Shown in pieces: positions 12,077 to 23,036 of a stretch of DNA of 42,151 nucleotides. Under the pieces are notes generated by a model, which was not told the DNA's origin, searched no databases, and was given only the letters and a program-made list of their open reading frames with translations. Origin of the DNA: Nymphaea colorata (lineage: Eukaryota; Streptophyta; Magnoliopsida; Nymphaeales; Nymphaeaceae). Each line of letters begins with the position of its first letter. Position 1 is the first letter of the stretch. The DNA is taken from the NCBI RefSeq assembly GCF_008831285.2, contig NW_022205019.1:1-42151 (forward strand), given 5' to 3'. Made by a program: the position numbers and the translations under genes.

Positions 12077-12145
12077 CGACCATCAATTGGTTTGATATTA
12101 TACAGTCAAATATTATCCCCCACTCTCTCTCACCTTGTCCCACCT

Positions 12146-12554
12146 TCATTTTCCATTTTTCAATAACTTCTCCACATTCTTGGCGTTTGCGTGGCTGACC
12201 ATAGTAATCTGCCGTTTCTTCCCCCATCTAACCAACCAAAAGTTCACCTTTTAGAGGCCATCTATGATTTTTGGGCCTTTGGGGATGCTTAGACGTTGGC
12301 GGTTGTTTGTTTTTGATTCAAATTTAGGGAAAAAGGACGCGTATACCTTTGAATCATCATTAAAATCATTGATATTTTCCAACCGACGCAAATATGCTCC
12401 TCATCATATCCGAAGCAAACACACAAAAAATGGTTGGTTTTTATTTAAACACTTCAAGCATCCATTAGAATTTCTAAACAGAAGGCCGAGTATAGGAGGT
12501 CACAGAATTCAATTCATATGATGGAGGAATACGCATGCAAAGGTATGCTCTCAT
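12146..12554 (-). CDS. Small hypothetical basic protein, about 135 aa, one probable indel
   Basis: From ATG 12554 the frame is protein-like for about 54 residues, then meets TGA. The neighbouring frame continues convincingly through a Lys-rich segment to the end ...NVEKLLKNGK and TGA 12148-12146. Removing one base from the AAAA run just before the break joins the two. The second half is basic with Trp-Gly-Lys-Lys-Arg, which could bind nucleic acid, but I recognise no domain. It converges with the acidic-tailed gene on the plus strand, leaving 69 bp between stop codons. Confidence 0.45.
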
Positions 12555-12666
12555 TTTTGGGGGTATTTTTGGGTGAATGTTATGGGAAAACGCGAAAAAG
12601 TGGACAAGGAGTGAGTTTTTATAGTATAATATATGATTATAATCAGCTGAAAATTAGTTAAATAAA

Positions 12667-12949
12667 ATGGAATTAATTGACTCCTATGGAGTAGAGCGAG
12701 AGCCAGTGCGGGATGAGCATGGTGAGGATAAGTCTAACCGAATTGTGGATTATATTCAGAGATATTCAGTTTGAGATTTTAGTTGCCTGATTTTATTTCG
12801 ATGAGAGTAGATTTTAAGAACCTGGTTCAAGTATTAACAAAGAACGCAAAAATATGCGTTTTTAGCTTTCGACTCCTCTCGTCGACCATCAAAACATTGG
12901 GATTTCTTAACCAAGTTCCTCTGCTTTGGGTCGCATCACGACGGAGTGA
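12667..12949 (+). CDS. Possible small protein, about 95 aa, two probable indels
   Basis: ATG 12667 opens 35 hydrophilic codons ending at a TGA. Adding one T in the TTT near 12768 carries the frame on through about 40 more protein-like residues, and one more T in the T5 near 12860 brings it to TGA 12947-12949. Without the second change the frame would run on and overlap the minus-strand gene at 13015. It is weakly supported: short, no recognised domain, and two corrections needed. Confidence 0.3.
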
Positions 12950-13014
12950 TTTCCATTAATTTCTTTTCCAACTTTTTCTCAGCTTGTTAAATAAGATGGA
13001 TAGCGAATATACGA

Positions 13015-13371
13015 TCATATTTTGGTTCCAGTTTTATTTACTTGTCTTTGAATGGGTTCGAGATTAGAAAGGAAATCAGATTTAGATGTATGATTTCTTT
13101 CTCCTTCTCCTCCGTTGCTACTGATGATCGATTCTGGCAGAAGCGATCCTCCCTAAATTTCGATAATTGGTGGATCCGATTTGTTACTGCATCCTATTTT
13201 GTTTTGTGAAGTGTCGCCAGCAGTCGATGGCTTGTTCGAACTTTGAGCGTTGACAATAGACGGAGGACGCTTTGAAAGAACAGGGAAGCCTAAACCGATG
13301 CGTTGCTTTGGAGGCTATTGCTTGGTCGGCTATAAAAAGTCAAAAACCTATCGGCTTGGGTCGTAATTCAT
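13015..13371 (-). CDS. Small hypothetical protein, 118 aa
   Basis: One uninterrupted minus-strand frame from ATG 13371 to TGA 13017-13015, with four or five TAA/TAG Gln codons, no intron and no frameshift. The product is rich in Ser, Asn, Pro and Gly with a basic N-terminal third (KQQPPKQRIGLGF), suggesting a disordered protein. No family is recognised. It is followed by 69 bp, then the end of the first protease gene on the same strand. Confidence 0.6.
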
Positions 13372-13440
13372 TTTTAGTTTATCTTATCAGATTAGTTATA
13401 TAAAAACCGTGAGAAAAAATCACGTAAAATATATAGATAT

Positions 13441-15182
13441 TCAAGGATGCTCAACACACTTGAAGGAAAATTTGCAATTGTACTTGTTTTGACCATTAGA
13501 ATTGTTGTTATACCTTTTGAGAGCTTCTTCACCCCATTTCTTGCACTCCTAGCCTTGTCCTTTGCGATAGAGAAGAACTAGCTCGCATTTATCACTTCTT
13601 TGGTTCGTAAGGTTAAGGTTTAATCCAGGAACAAACCAAACCGTAACTGCAGCCAAATTATTGTCTCTTAACTATATCCAATTCAGCTTGGGATTCTTGC
13701 TAAGGCTAATTGATGTCAGACGGTTATTCCAAAGATCCAATGCAGTTATATTTGGGCTTTTCGATAGATCAATAGTGGTTAGTTGATTACTCCAGAGGCT
13801 CGCCTCTTTTAGATTGGCATTTTGGCCAAAGTTGATGGAGATGAGTTGGTTTTATGATAGATGAACTTTTTTCAGATTGGGATTCCTACTAAGGTCAAGC
13901 TATACTATTTTGTTTTTCTCAAGAGTGAGCTCGGTTAAGCATGGATTTTTTCTTAAGTCAATAAAGGAAAGCTAATTTTATTTGAGATTTAAGATCTTGA
14001 GGTTAGTGTATTTGCTCAGGTCGATAGCTTATAAACCTTGGCGAGCCATTTGCAGTTTCTCTTTGAATTTCGTCTATTCAGCGATTTATTTGAGCTCCTG
14101 ATGTGTAAAAACCTTCATTGATTTGTATTTTTCTTTGTAAAACTGTAGCTCTCCTGCGAGAAACTCCGAATTTTTCTTTTACTCCTTGCAAAGGCCATCG
14201 AATAGAGAAGATTTTTTCTTGTATTACTCATTTAGTTTCGCATTTTTAGCTTGTTCAGCTTGGAGCGTGCCTTTGAGTTGATTTATATTGGTATTTGCTT
14301 GGCTAAGTTGTGATTCCTTCTCTTGGAGAGCTAACTTAAGCCTTTGGTTTTCTTCTTAAATCTTTTTCAATTTTGTTGGATTTCGTTTGATGGATTATGA
14401 ACATTATCATTCTTATGTGGGCACATCCTTGTTATCTGTGAAAAAGGTATAGCATTCATTTCCTTTGTCCATTTGTTAAGGTTATCAATCATGATGTTTG
14501 TGATCAATTTTCCAACATTCTATTCAGCAACATTGCTTCCAGCACAATGAACAGCTATTATTTCCTCATTCACGCAAACTGATGTTCCGCTTTAGCCTGG
14601 CAAAGTACTGAGAGAGTATTTGATGATGCCTTATGATACGCTTGTGATCCTTCCTGGCTTGACCAGACCATGCTGGTGAAGCTTAAATCTTGTAGCTGAA
14701 ACAGGCTGATAGTTTTCCTTATATCCGCTTCCTGGGTAACCGAAAATTGATAATTATGTTTGGTTATTTTTCTCTTTTAGGCACACTTAACATGGAGAGC
14801 ATAAGGGCAAATATTTGGAGAATTTTATTGGATTTTTCAATTTAATAAGTGCATAATCGAAACCACTTTTTTTCGGAGTTTCTTTGTACTATTCTGGAAA
14901 TCTTAATGACTCAACTTCATGGTACTGTTCGGCAATCCCATTGACGCCTAAGAAGAACTTATGATCAGTATACTTTTGTTTAGAATCCCTATCGTATACA
15001 TTGTGACCAACTGTGAGGACCAGATCTGGAGAGATGAGAGTTCCGCTTCCAAACCATGTCCTTTTATACTTATCCATGAATTTAAAGGCCCCAAGGGATT
15101 GATTCAGGAGTGATTGGAGTAGCTAGGGCGAGACAGGAGTAAGATCTTCGCCTGCTATTATCTTTTAGTCTTGACTTTACAT
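13441..15182 (-). CDS. Trypsin/V8-like serine protease fused to coiled coil and leucine-rich repeats, copy A
   Basis: N-terminal domain (about residues 1-270) is an S1-type, V8-like serine protease with its full triad context: His in LTVGHNVYD, Asp in GFDYALIKL, and Ser in LPGQSGTSVC, where the Gln is TAA. After it come about 100 residues of charged coiled coil, then about nine leucine-rich repeats of the form LxxIDLSKNPNL, and a Cys-containing C-terminal cap. There is no signal peptide, so it is probably intracellular; the repeats would bind a partner. Start ATG 15182 precedes KIIAGEDLTPV, shared in spirit with the paralogues. One break: the protease frame ends at TGA 14369-14367, and one more base in the adjacent T4 run (14371-14374 on the plus strand) joins it to the coiled coil, giving 580 aa. 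Otherwise it encodes a 271-aa protease alone. It is the best preserved of three tandem copies. Confidence 0.85.
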
Positions 15183-15535
15183 CACTAAATGATTATACTT
15201 ATTTCGCTTATAGTTTGATTAAACTTATAAGCTCTGATTATTTAAAATTGGCTCATTTATATCTCTTTTATGACAAAGAGTAGGTAATTTTATCGCAATA
15301 ATAACAGTTAAGAGTGCAGCAGTGTTTCCATATGCTTAGATGACTAAAAATTAAAAACAATTAAACGCATGCCGAATGTAGCTTTTTGATACGTTCAACA
15401 ATTGAAATCAAAAATGGGATTTAATTATATTTGTTGATGATAAAGTATAGTCATATTATTCCAATATCCCTAAAGACTTATAGCTTCATTGATCGATAAA
15501 TTAGCTTAAATATAAATAGATTTTGCTTTTAAGGA
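15183..15535. other. Spacer between protease copies A and B
   Basis: AT-rich, no convincing frame on either strand. It lies upstream of copy A and downstream of copy B and presumably carries copy A's promoter and copy B's 3' end. Confidence 0.5.
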
Positions 15536-17342
15536 TCACTTCTTCCAGGCAGATTCCACAGCTCTCCAGGTATACACACAGTTATTCTTATTTTATCCGT
15601 TCGTCTTATTGTTCAGCCAACTCACGACATCAATTGCCCACTTCTTGCATTCATAGGGTTTCGCACCGTTATGGAGTGCCGTCAATTCGCATTTCCCTTT
15701 CGTTGAGCGTTGGTTGATAAGGCTAAGAGTCAATTATGGGGCGTACCACACCGTTACAGTCTCCAAGAAGTTATCATGCAGCTATGCGTGCCTCAATTTG
15801 GGATTTCGAGTGAAATCGATATCGAATAAACGGTTATTGGAAAGGTCAATCTAACTCAATTGGGAACTTTAGTTAAGTCAATTGACTGCAATTAATTTCT
15901 CTATAGGGCGACATGCTCCAGTTTGGCATTTTCGTCGAAATTGATTTATTTTAATAGGTTTTGAGATAGGTCTATCCTGATCAAGTTTACATTTTTGCTG
16001 AGATTGATGTATTCAATTTTGTTCTTGCTAAGGTAGAGCTCGGTTAGGGATGAGTTGCTATTTAAGTTTATGAAGGAAAGCTTGTTATTTTTGAGACTGA
16101 GCTTCTCGAGGTAAGTGTAGTCAGTTAAATCGATGGACTGGAAGCCCTTTCCATCACGTTATAACTATTTCTTATAAAAACCTTGTTGGGATTGATCCTT
16201 TCCTTTTTTTTACTTTATTTGGATTTCTTTTTTTATCCTGATACCGAATTTGACTTTTGCCCTTTGCTGTTATTCTGTTTCTATTTTAACTATTGATTCA
16301 TTTTGAAAACCTTGTCTTTTTCCTATTGGAGCTTGGCTCTCAACTGTTAGTTTTCCATATTTGCTTGTTTTAGCTGCAAATCTTTCGTCTTAATCGTAAC
16401 ATTTGCAGCCTATAGCATTGTTCTAAGCATAATAATCGTCTTCTGATTTTCATCTTAGTTGCCCTTTTGTTGGTTTATCGGATTCTTCTTGTTCTCTCCT
16501 TAATCACTTGCCTTTTTACTACTGACTGGACTAGGATTGGCATCAAAATATTCCTTGTGTGGACATGATCTTTTGATGAGATTGTAAGGTATTCCATTCA
16601 TTTCCTTTGTCCATTTGTTCAAATTGTCAATCATGTTTTTCGATACCAGTCTTCCCATGTTATATTCGTATCCTTATCCTGCAGCTGCACAATGAACAGC
16701 AATTATTTCTTAGTTTATGCAAACACAACTTCCACTATGCCAGAGTATGAGCTTAGAGCATAGTGCATTACATTCATGTTAGGATCAGCCAGTTAATCCT
16801 CCCTGGCTTCGACAGACCGTATTGATTCAGTTTGAACTTGTTTGCTGGCAAACTAGAGTAGTTTTCTTTCACACCTGGGTACCCGTATATTGATAACTTG
16901 GATTTATTATTATTTTACATAAGGCAAGTCGTACAAGGTAAAGTCAACGGCATGAACTTGTCTTTGTTGATCGGGTTTTTCAATTTAACAAGCGCATAAT
17001 CTTCTGGTACAACGTATTTTAAGTTTTATATTGTTCTGGGAATCTGACAGCCTCTATTTCGTGGTATTGCGAGGCATTGGCAGTTCCGTCCTTGTTCGGA
17101 AAGTAAAGTCTGTATGAATGATACTAAGATTTGGTCTTTAAATCGTAGACGACGTGAGCATTGGTGAGGAAAAGGTTGGGAGAGATGAGGGTTCCAGTTC
17201 CACTCCCGCCTTTGTTCGGTTTACCCTTGAATGTCAAAGACCCTAGTGAACGATGGTGGAGGCCATTTAGCTGCTCTCCTATGATGAGGTCGAAATCCTC
17301 ATTGTTGATTATCTTCTATTAGGAGTAATCATAGTTGTCCAT
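15536..17342 (-). CDS. Serine protease, coiled coil, leucine-rich repeats, copy B; five frame breaks
   Basis: Same order as copy A. His is in LTNAHVVYD and Asp in PEDYALVKL. The Ser region reads SG then a broken codon then SGSC, so the nucleophile Ser survives but its codon context is disturbed. Leucine-rich repeats (LEKLSLKNNKLSFINL and following) end in the same Cys-Glu-Leu...Cys-Lys-Lys-Trp cap. Breaks, all equal to one missing base, lie near 17037 (T4), 16799-16807, 16735-16741, 16204-16211 (T8) and 15856-15864. With five bases restored the length is exactly 604 codons. Alternative splicing does not fix them: a 17-nt GT...AG at the last site would delete part of a repeat. Either a decaying copy or a poorly polished consensus. 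Confidence 0.75.
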
Positions 17343-17699
17343 GAGGGATTTTTATTTTATTAATGATATGAAAAGTTTACATACAAGAGGAATTATATAT
17401 AAAAGAATTTTTATGGGAAGGATTTTTATGGAAAATTATCCATCCATCATTTATCTATCGTGAGATGGTTTTCTTTTAAATGGATGATGTTATTAGGTTT
17501 TTTTGCAGATAATATGGACCAATTATCTTTCTTATTCTCTTTGGTCAAAAATTGTTTAAAGTGGTCAAGAATCTTATCGGCTTTGGCTTTGATATATGAA
17601 TTACCTAATATTTCTTATCAAAATTAAATAGCAAATTCATTAATTAAAACTAAATCCAATCATGAAGTAGCAATCCAGAATATAAAAACAGTCTACATA
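17343..17699. other. Spacer between protease copies B and C
   Basis: AT-rich, no convincing frame on either strand. It is of similar length to the A/B spacer, as expected from tandem duplication of gene plus flank, although I see no extended identity between the two spacers by eye. Confidence 0.5.
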
Positions 17700-19430
17700 T
17701 CACGAGCGTTCCTCGGTTCTAAGGTTAAATTTGCATCCATTCACATTTTCTTTAGAATAATTAAACTTTAATTGCTTATTCTCCCCATTTCCTGCATTCC
17801 TCTCCTTGCCATTCGATAAAGCAACGTTAGTTGGCAATTCGTGGAGCGTTGGTTGGTAAGGTACAACTTTAGCCCAGGGTTATACCACATGATAACGTAG
17901 GTCAAACAATTATTCTTGAGCTATGCGTATACCACTTTTGGATTGTTGCTAAAGTCAATAGTGGCAAGCTAATTATTCCATATGCTCAATGCAACCAAAT
18001 TAACGTTACTGCTAAGGTCAATCAAAGGCAAGCGGTTGTTAGAGATGCTCAAATCGACCAAATTGGTATTTTCTCTGAGATAAATTGAATGCAAGCTGTT
18101 GTAAGAAAGGATCACCTTAGTCAATTTTTTATTCCTGCTTAGATCAAAACTTCAAGCTGATTATACTAAAGCCACAGCTCATAAAGATTCGTGTTCTTTT
18201 GAAGATCAATACTGGTCAATTTGTTGTTTTTGAGACCGAGATATTTGAGATTGGCATGTTTTGTGACATCTATTGCCTATATTCCTTTTAACTGAGTTAT
18301 AATGCATCTTTGGCAAGAGTTTGATCTAGAATTTGTTTGATTTGCGGAGAGATTTGCTTCTGAATCTTATTATGACCATTTTGAACCACACTTGATTGAT
18401 TTTTTTGCAGATTTTTGTTTTTTTATCGTTCCTTCTAAAGCATTGCAAATGCCTCATTGATGTTATTCTAAGCCTAATCTAATTTTTTTGTTTTGTTACA
18501 ACTCCTTCCTTAGCATTTTATTCTCATACTGTTCCTTTTCAAGACTTTTGACGAGTTATTGTCTGCTTTCTTGGCTTTTTTTCAGTTATAATTGGTATTG
18601 GGATATCTGAGCCATGAGATCGGAATATTTCTTGTGGGAACATTTTGGTTTTTATGGTGGAGCGAATGGAATTCCGTTGATTTAATCACACCATTTAGTC
18701 AAATTTTATATGACATCATTTGTCAAAACTCTTCCTATATTGAAATTGCTTTCATTGGTTGGACCGCCACCACAATGGACGCCTATAATCTCCTATTTTA
18801 TACAGAGAGCCGTTCCACTCTGTCCTGGAAGAGTGCTCAAAGCATACTTGATCAATCCTAATTCCGGTTCAACAGATAAAAGCTTGCCTAAGCCTTATTT
18901 TCCATACTGAAAAAGAGTAAATTTTTTCCCAATTTTCGAAACGTAGTTATTCCGATAGCTTCCACCAGGGAATCCATGAATCTTTAGCGTGTTTGTGTAG
19001 TTCTTTTCCATGAGACAGAATTAACAAGGCACGAAAAGCGGAAGATATTAATCAAATCTACCGGTTATTTCAATTTGGCAAGAGCGTAATCATAATAAAT
19101 CTTATCCTTTCCCAAACAAGTCTTATACCCCTACAAATATTTATACGATTAGATCTCAATATATTTCTCAGCCTATCCATTCGCCCCTAGAAAGGCTTTG
19201 AAACTCTTGAGCTAACGTTGATTTTCCCTATCGTAAAAATTGTGAGCAGCCGTAAGGATAAGGTTGGGTGAGATCATAACTCCGCTTCCGACGTGCATTG
19301 ATTGTGATAGATAAAAGGTAAGTGCAACGAGTGAACGATGGTATATGGTGTTTAGAAGCTCGCCTGATACTTGCTACAGGTCATCTTTTCCTATGATTTT
19401 TTATTCGTAATACTCTACTTGTCCCTTCAT
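17700..19430 (-). CDS. Serine protease, coiled coil, leucine-rich repeats, copy C; six frame breaks
   Basis: Third tandem paralogue. Triad context is complete: His in LTAAHNFYD, Asp in YYDYALAKL, Ser in LPGQSGTALC, here with Gln as CAG where copy A has TAA. The coiled coil and leucine-rich repeats (LKYLGLKNNKLTSIDL and following) match copies A and B, including the C-terminal CxxW region. Six single-base breaks lie near 19054 (A3), 18483-18489 (T7), 18286 (T4), 18146 (A4), 17812 (T2) and 17764-17770, some one base short and some one base long. Their net effect is zero, leaving 577 codons. All lie at or beside homopolymers. A decaying duplicate is possible, yet every catalytic residue is kept. 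Confidence 0.75.
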
Positions 19431-20280
19431 CACGTTGTTAATCAATACTTATTTATCAGCTTTTAAGTGTTTGGACTTATAGATAAATCTTCTGACGATT
19501 TCTGAATAAAAAGATAAGGCGAATCCGTCATCACAGGCATAAGTTTTGTTTTGTTTGTATGCGAAAATGCATGATTTTTGATTGGTATGATCATTTATAT
19601 GCGTATTCAATAAGGGAATTAACTAGATTAGCTGATATGCTGGATCTTAGAATGCTCAATGATATCAATCGATATGAAATTTATATATATTCGATGGGAT
19701 ATTGATAGTAGGGATTGAAGATAGGATGATTATAACCATCTGACTATGATTGCATGCTAATGTTAATGAAAAACTTGCCAATTTATACACTTTCATTAGA
19801 TGTTGATTTTGGACAATAAATATAGATTTTAGATGAGTAACAAGCAAATAATTACGATCCCGGATCCTCCACCTATATCACTTCAATATCTCATAATCTT
19901 TTAATATATTTTTTCTTCCTAAAACCACTCCTATTCAATTTTAACTCGATTTAAGCAATAAAACAGATGGAATGACGATATAACATCCCAAACTCAATCA
20001 TTTTTTTATTCTCCTCCAAAACCCTCCAAATAGTTATTCCACCATTTTCCCTCCGGTATACCCACATCATAAATGGCCCGCATTCAGTTTACATCTGATT
20101 TTTATTGCTTTCTTTCCAGGCCCTTTTAAAAAGCCATTATCCAAGCTCCCAAACACAATAATATTTAAACCCCAAATTCCTTTTTCCGTGACCAAACCCT
20201 GCCAGTCCTCAACTGTCTTCCCCATATTGGCAAGCCCCCGTATTTTTTTGGGGGTTTCGATTCTGGCTTATAATATTACG
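19431..20280. other. Divergent intergenic region, 850 bp
   Basis: Lies between protease copy C and the Myb-like gene, which point away from each other, so it should hold both promoters. The first 450 bases are very AT-rich with no convincing frame. Minus-strand ATG 20225 to TGA 20067 could encode 52 residues starting MGKTVEDWQGLVTEKG; it is protein-like but too short to call. Confidence 0.45.
20232..20257. other. Hairpin with C5/G5 stem upstream of the Myb-like gene
   Basis: AAGCCCCC, a 10-base loop rich in T, then GGGGGTTT can form a stem of eight pairs including one G-T. It ends 24 bases before ATG 20281, so it may lie in the 5' leader or promoter. Function unknown. Confidence 0.4.
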
Positions 20281-21341
20281 ATGGGAAAATTCAGCAACTG
20301 GTCAAAGTAGGTACGCTATTTCTCACTCCAGGAAGACTAGATCCTCATAGACATGATCTCTCACACGAAGTCTAAGAAATGGATCAAAACCAGCCTGAAA
20401 TTAAAGCAGAAAAATTATCTACGCACTCCATCCGAATGCAGAGAAAGGTAGCCCTTCCCCGATACAGATATATTAATTATCTAGCTCCCAACATAGACAA
20501 AAGCTAGATAACCCAAGAGGAATTAGAGACCATCTATGAGAGGTACGAAGAACTGGGCCCCAAATGGTCGATGATCCAACAACATGTCGTAAGCAAGTAA
20601 AAAACCCCTAACATAGGACCCAATGCAAGATAAAGAATGTCTTCTATGGAAATATCAAAAATCTACTCAAGACCACCTACAATTCTTTACCTTCAGAACA
20701 GCCTCATTCATCAATTCCATCTCCACGGATTTCCTGCAAATCATTTACGACGGATGCCTTGAATTTGACGGAATCACCCAAGCTAAGTCCGGCATTAGGG
20801 CCATGGACTACCGAAACAATAAAATCAAGTTGCTTCAACACATCCAAACGGACCCCTATGGCTTCTTGGCCCTCATCAATGCAGTCCTCAAGGAGATTTT
20901 CCACCAGGGACCCATAAAATGCGAGCTCAATGAAGCCCACGCCAAAAGAATCAAGAAGCTGATCCGTCAGGAGACGGTAGCTTAAAATGAAAAAATCAAT
21001 TTGAGGAACGCAAACATGGTGAAAAAGCAGGAATACACCGAATCCGAGATAGAGGAAGAGGACGAAGGGTCCATCTTTGAGGAGGAGGAGTTTTGCCATG
21101 CTAAGATCGAGGCTGAAATAGTAAAGACCGAAACAGGAGAGGCCGAAATTAAGGTGAAGCATGAGGATAATGAAGAAAAGGGTGGAGACACCGTAGTCAA
21201 GTCGGAAGAATCATTTCGAACGGCTATCCCTTCGAGAATCGCCAAAATGAGGACCAATAGAGATCCCCCTTTATGGACCAATATCCCCTCATGCCCGGCT
21301 ATTACCCCTTTCCTTTCTATTACCCCCCGCTCCCCATGTGA
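20281..21341 (+). CDS. Myb-like (R2R3-type) DNA-binding protein, about 340 aa, two probable indels
   Basis: Exons 20281-20447, 20468-20596 and 20617-21341; introns 20448-20467 and 20597-20616 are 20 nt. The spliced N terminus has two Myb repeats with spaced Trp/aromatic residues: FSLQEDQILIDMI then CRERYINYLAPNI (end of the first repeat), and ITQEELETIYERYEELGPKW then CKIKNVFYGNIKNLLK (the second), the usual helix-turn-helix layout of transcription factors or telomere-binding proteins. The frame then moves by one base twice, fixed by one T in TTT 20686-20688 and one C in CCCCC 21265-21269. The middle is helical, followed by a strongly acidic stretch (EEEDEGSIFEEEEF) and a Pro/Tyr/Phe-rich tail, MPGYYPFPFYYPPLPM, to TGA 21339-21341. 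It probably acts in the nucleus; the acidic region may activate transcription (inference). Confidence 0.8.
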
Positions 21342-21615
21342 TTCTCTATTTTGTTTTTTGTGAATGGGTCAATATCAGCATGAATCAACATCCACAAACG
21401 CAAAGCCATTTATGGTAGCCTAACCTCATATGGTTCCAGTAAGATGGAAAAAGATAATTTTTTAGAAAGGTTAAAAAGAGGTCTTTGGTGCCATCGAAAG
21501 AGCGGAGATTGTTTGGAGTAAAGTCTTAATTTTTGTTATTTTATTTCTAATCATTTCTTTAATTAACTTTCAATATATATCAAATCAGGGATTAATAATA
21601 ATCTATACTTATTTT

Positions 21616-22966
21616 ATGTACTCGCAAAAAAAGTACGAGGACCGCTTCTTCAAACCGAAAGAGAATATTCAAAAATCATCATTTTTTCGGTCGATAAATA
21701 CCCATAAGGATTGGGATAAAGAGATAAAGGGGTAACTTATCAACATCAAGGAAAAGAAATGCAGTATAAAGGAAATAATCGGGCTGCTCAATTCGTTTAG
21801 ATTAAAGTATTCAGCAAAAAGATAACCTTGCTTCAATAAAAAATAACCCGAAAAGTATACCTTTTAAGTTCTGGTTAAACTTTATCCAAAAGATATCGTT
21901 GAACTTTTTGCGAAAATTTCATTATTTATCTTAAGGTAGACTCACCATCATATACCTATCTTTAACGCATCGAAAAATCAAGAGAGAAAATTCAAAAAAT
22001 AAGAGATTTTTTATGTGATATGCTGCATGTTCATGTGTCTCATCCCTTCTCAAGACTCCGATTCCTCAGAATACCATCGTAAAAAATTCAACTTTATGAC
22101 CCATTTCAGCGAAGTCTTAAGTTCTCACGAGTTCAAGACCCGATGCATCGTCTAATATCTAATTGAATAAATCGATCCAATCCTTGCTGGTAAGAGCAGT
22201 TAACCTCTGTATATCATAAGGAAGGCTTGCTAGACGCAAATGAAGGTCCTCATTCAAAGGAAAGGCTTTACCATAATGAGAAAAATATCATTTGCCTTTG
22301 ATTCTAACATATAGGATCATTATGATAAAATAAGATAAGCTTCGCGAATAAATATATCGGTGGAGGATCGCTAGACATGGCATGGTCCAAGAGGAAATCA
22401 TGTTCGCAACGCATCCATAACTCCATGCATCAATTATCCTTTGCTAACGTTTAGATGATAATGAAGCATTGTGTTTCAAAGGATTTAAAAGGTATTTTTT
22501 GAGTAATGGATACCGCTAAAACACATCTTTCGCTGGAAGAAACCCCTACAAATACACATAAGCCTCATTATATGATGCAAACGAGTGTATAGTTTCTATA
22601 GATGCTTTAAACTTCGAAAAAAATCCAAAGATTCAATATGAATAAAAATTCCTCGATAGATAGATCATAAAAGCCTACACTGGCTTCATTTGCGATGATA
22701 AAAAAAGAGAAATAGCGACTGGCAATTGGGGATGTGGTGTCTTTGCCGGTGATCCTTAGTTGAAATTGCTCATACAGTGGATAGCTGCTTCACTAGCCGA
22801 GAAGTAAATTACCTATTGCATCTTTGGAAATAAGCTAGATATAGCGAGGATATAACCTTTGAAGTAATTTAAAATTGAAGATGTTTATGAGATCGTGAAA
22901 ACGGCTTGCCGAACAATCAAAAAATATCAATACAAAATCCGTTTCTTTGATTGTTTATTCCAATGA
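21616..22966 (+). CDS. PARG: Poly(ADP-ribose) glycohydrolase, about 450 aa, two probable indels
   Basis: Hydrolyses poly(ADP-ribose) chains, reversing PARP modification of nuclear proteins. The catalytic macrodomain-like fold is clear: ISFANKYIGGG, the signature GGG-X7-QEE (GGGSLDHGMVQEE) with two catalytic Glu near 22360-22400, followed by IMFATHPQL, and later REIATGNWGCGVFAGDPQLK, which matches the conserved GNWGCGAFGGD region. Two frame steps are needed just before and inside the signature: one A in AAAA 22327-22330 and one base near 22375. Adding both gives exactly 451 codons with TGA 22964-22966. Start ATG 21616 is chosen because sequence before it is very AT-rich, although the frame stays open back to ATG 21364 where a Gln-rich stretch might be coding. 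It lacks the long regulatory N terminus of animal PARG. Confidence 0.9.
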
Positions 22967-23036
22967 TAAATAAATACATCACATCCGTATGCATGATAAT
23001 GAAGGATTTAATAATAATGTAACGAATATCAAGCAA

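Noticed and set aside
11913-12227. Minus-strand frame starting MGEETADYYGQPRKRQ with an apparent 20-nt GTG...TAG intron upstream
   Set aside because: A different minus-strand frame runs straight through without an intron to a natural end at 12146, and the left part overlaps the acidic tail of the plus-strand gene.
15856-15872. 17-nt GT...AG segment in copy B that would restore frame as an ultra-short intron
   Set aside because: Removing it deletes six residues from a leucine-rich repeat whose length is conserved in copies A and C; a single missing base fits better.
13441-19430. Bacterial horizontal transfer as origin of the V8-like proteases
   Set aside because: The genes use TAA/TAG as Gln throughout, have eukaryote-style LRR and coiled-coil fusions and match local base composition; nothing shows recent transfer.
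21001-21363. Separate acidic protein starting at 21013, or at the 20623 ATG
   Set aside because: It is in frame with the helical region following the Myb repeats and is better explained as the middle of the Myb-like protein after a one-base correction.
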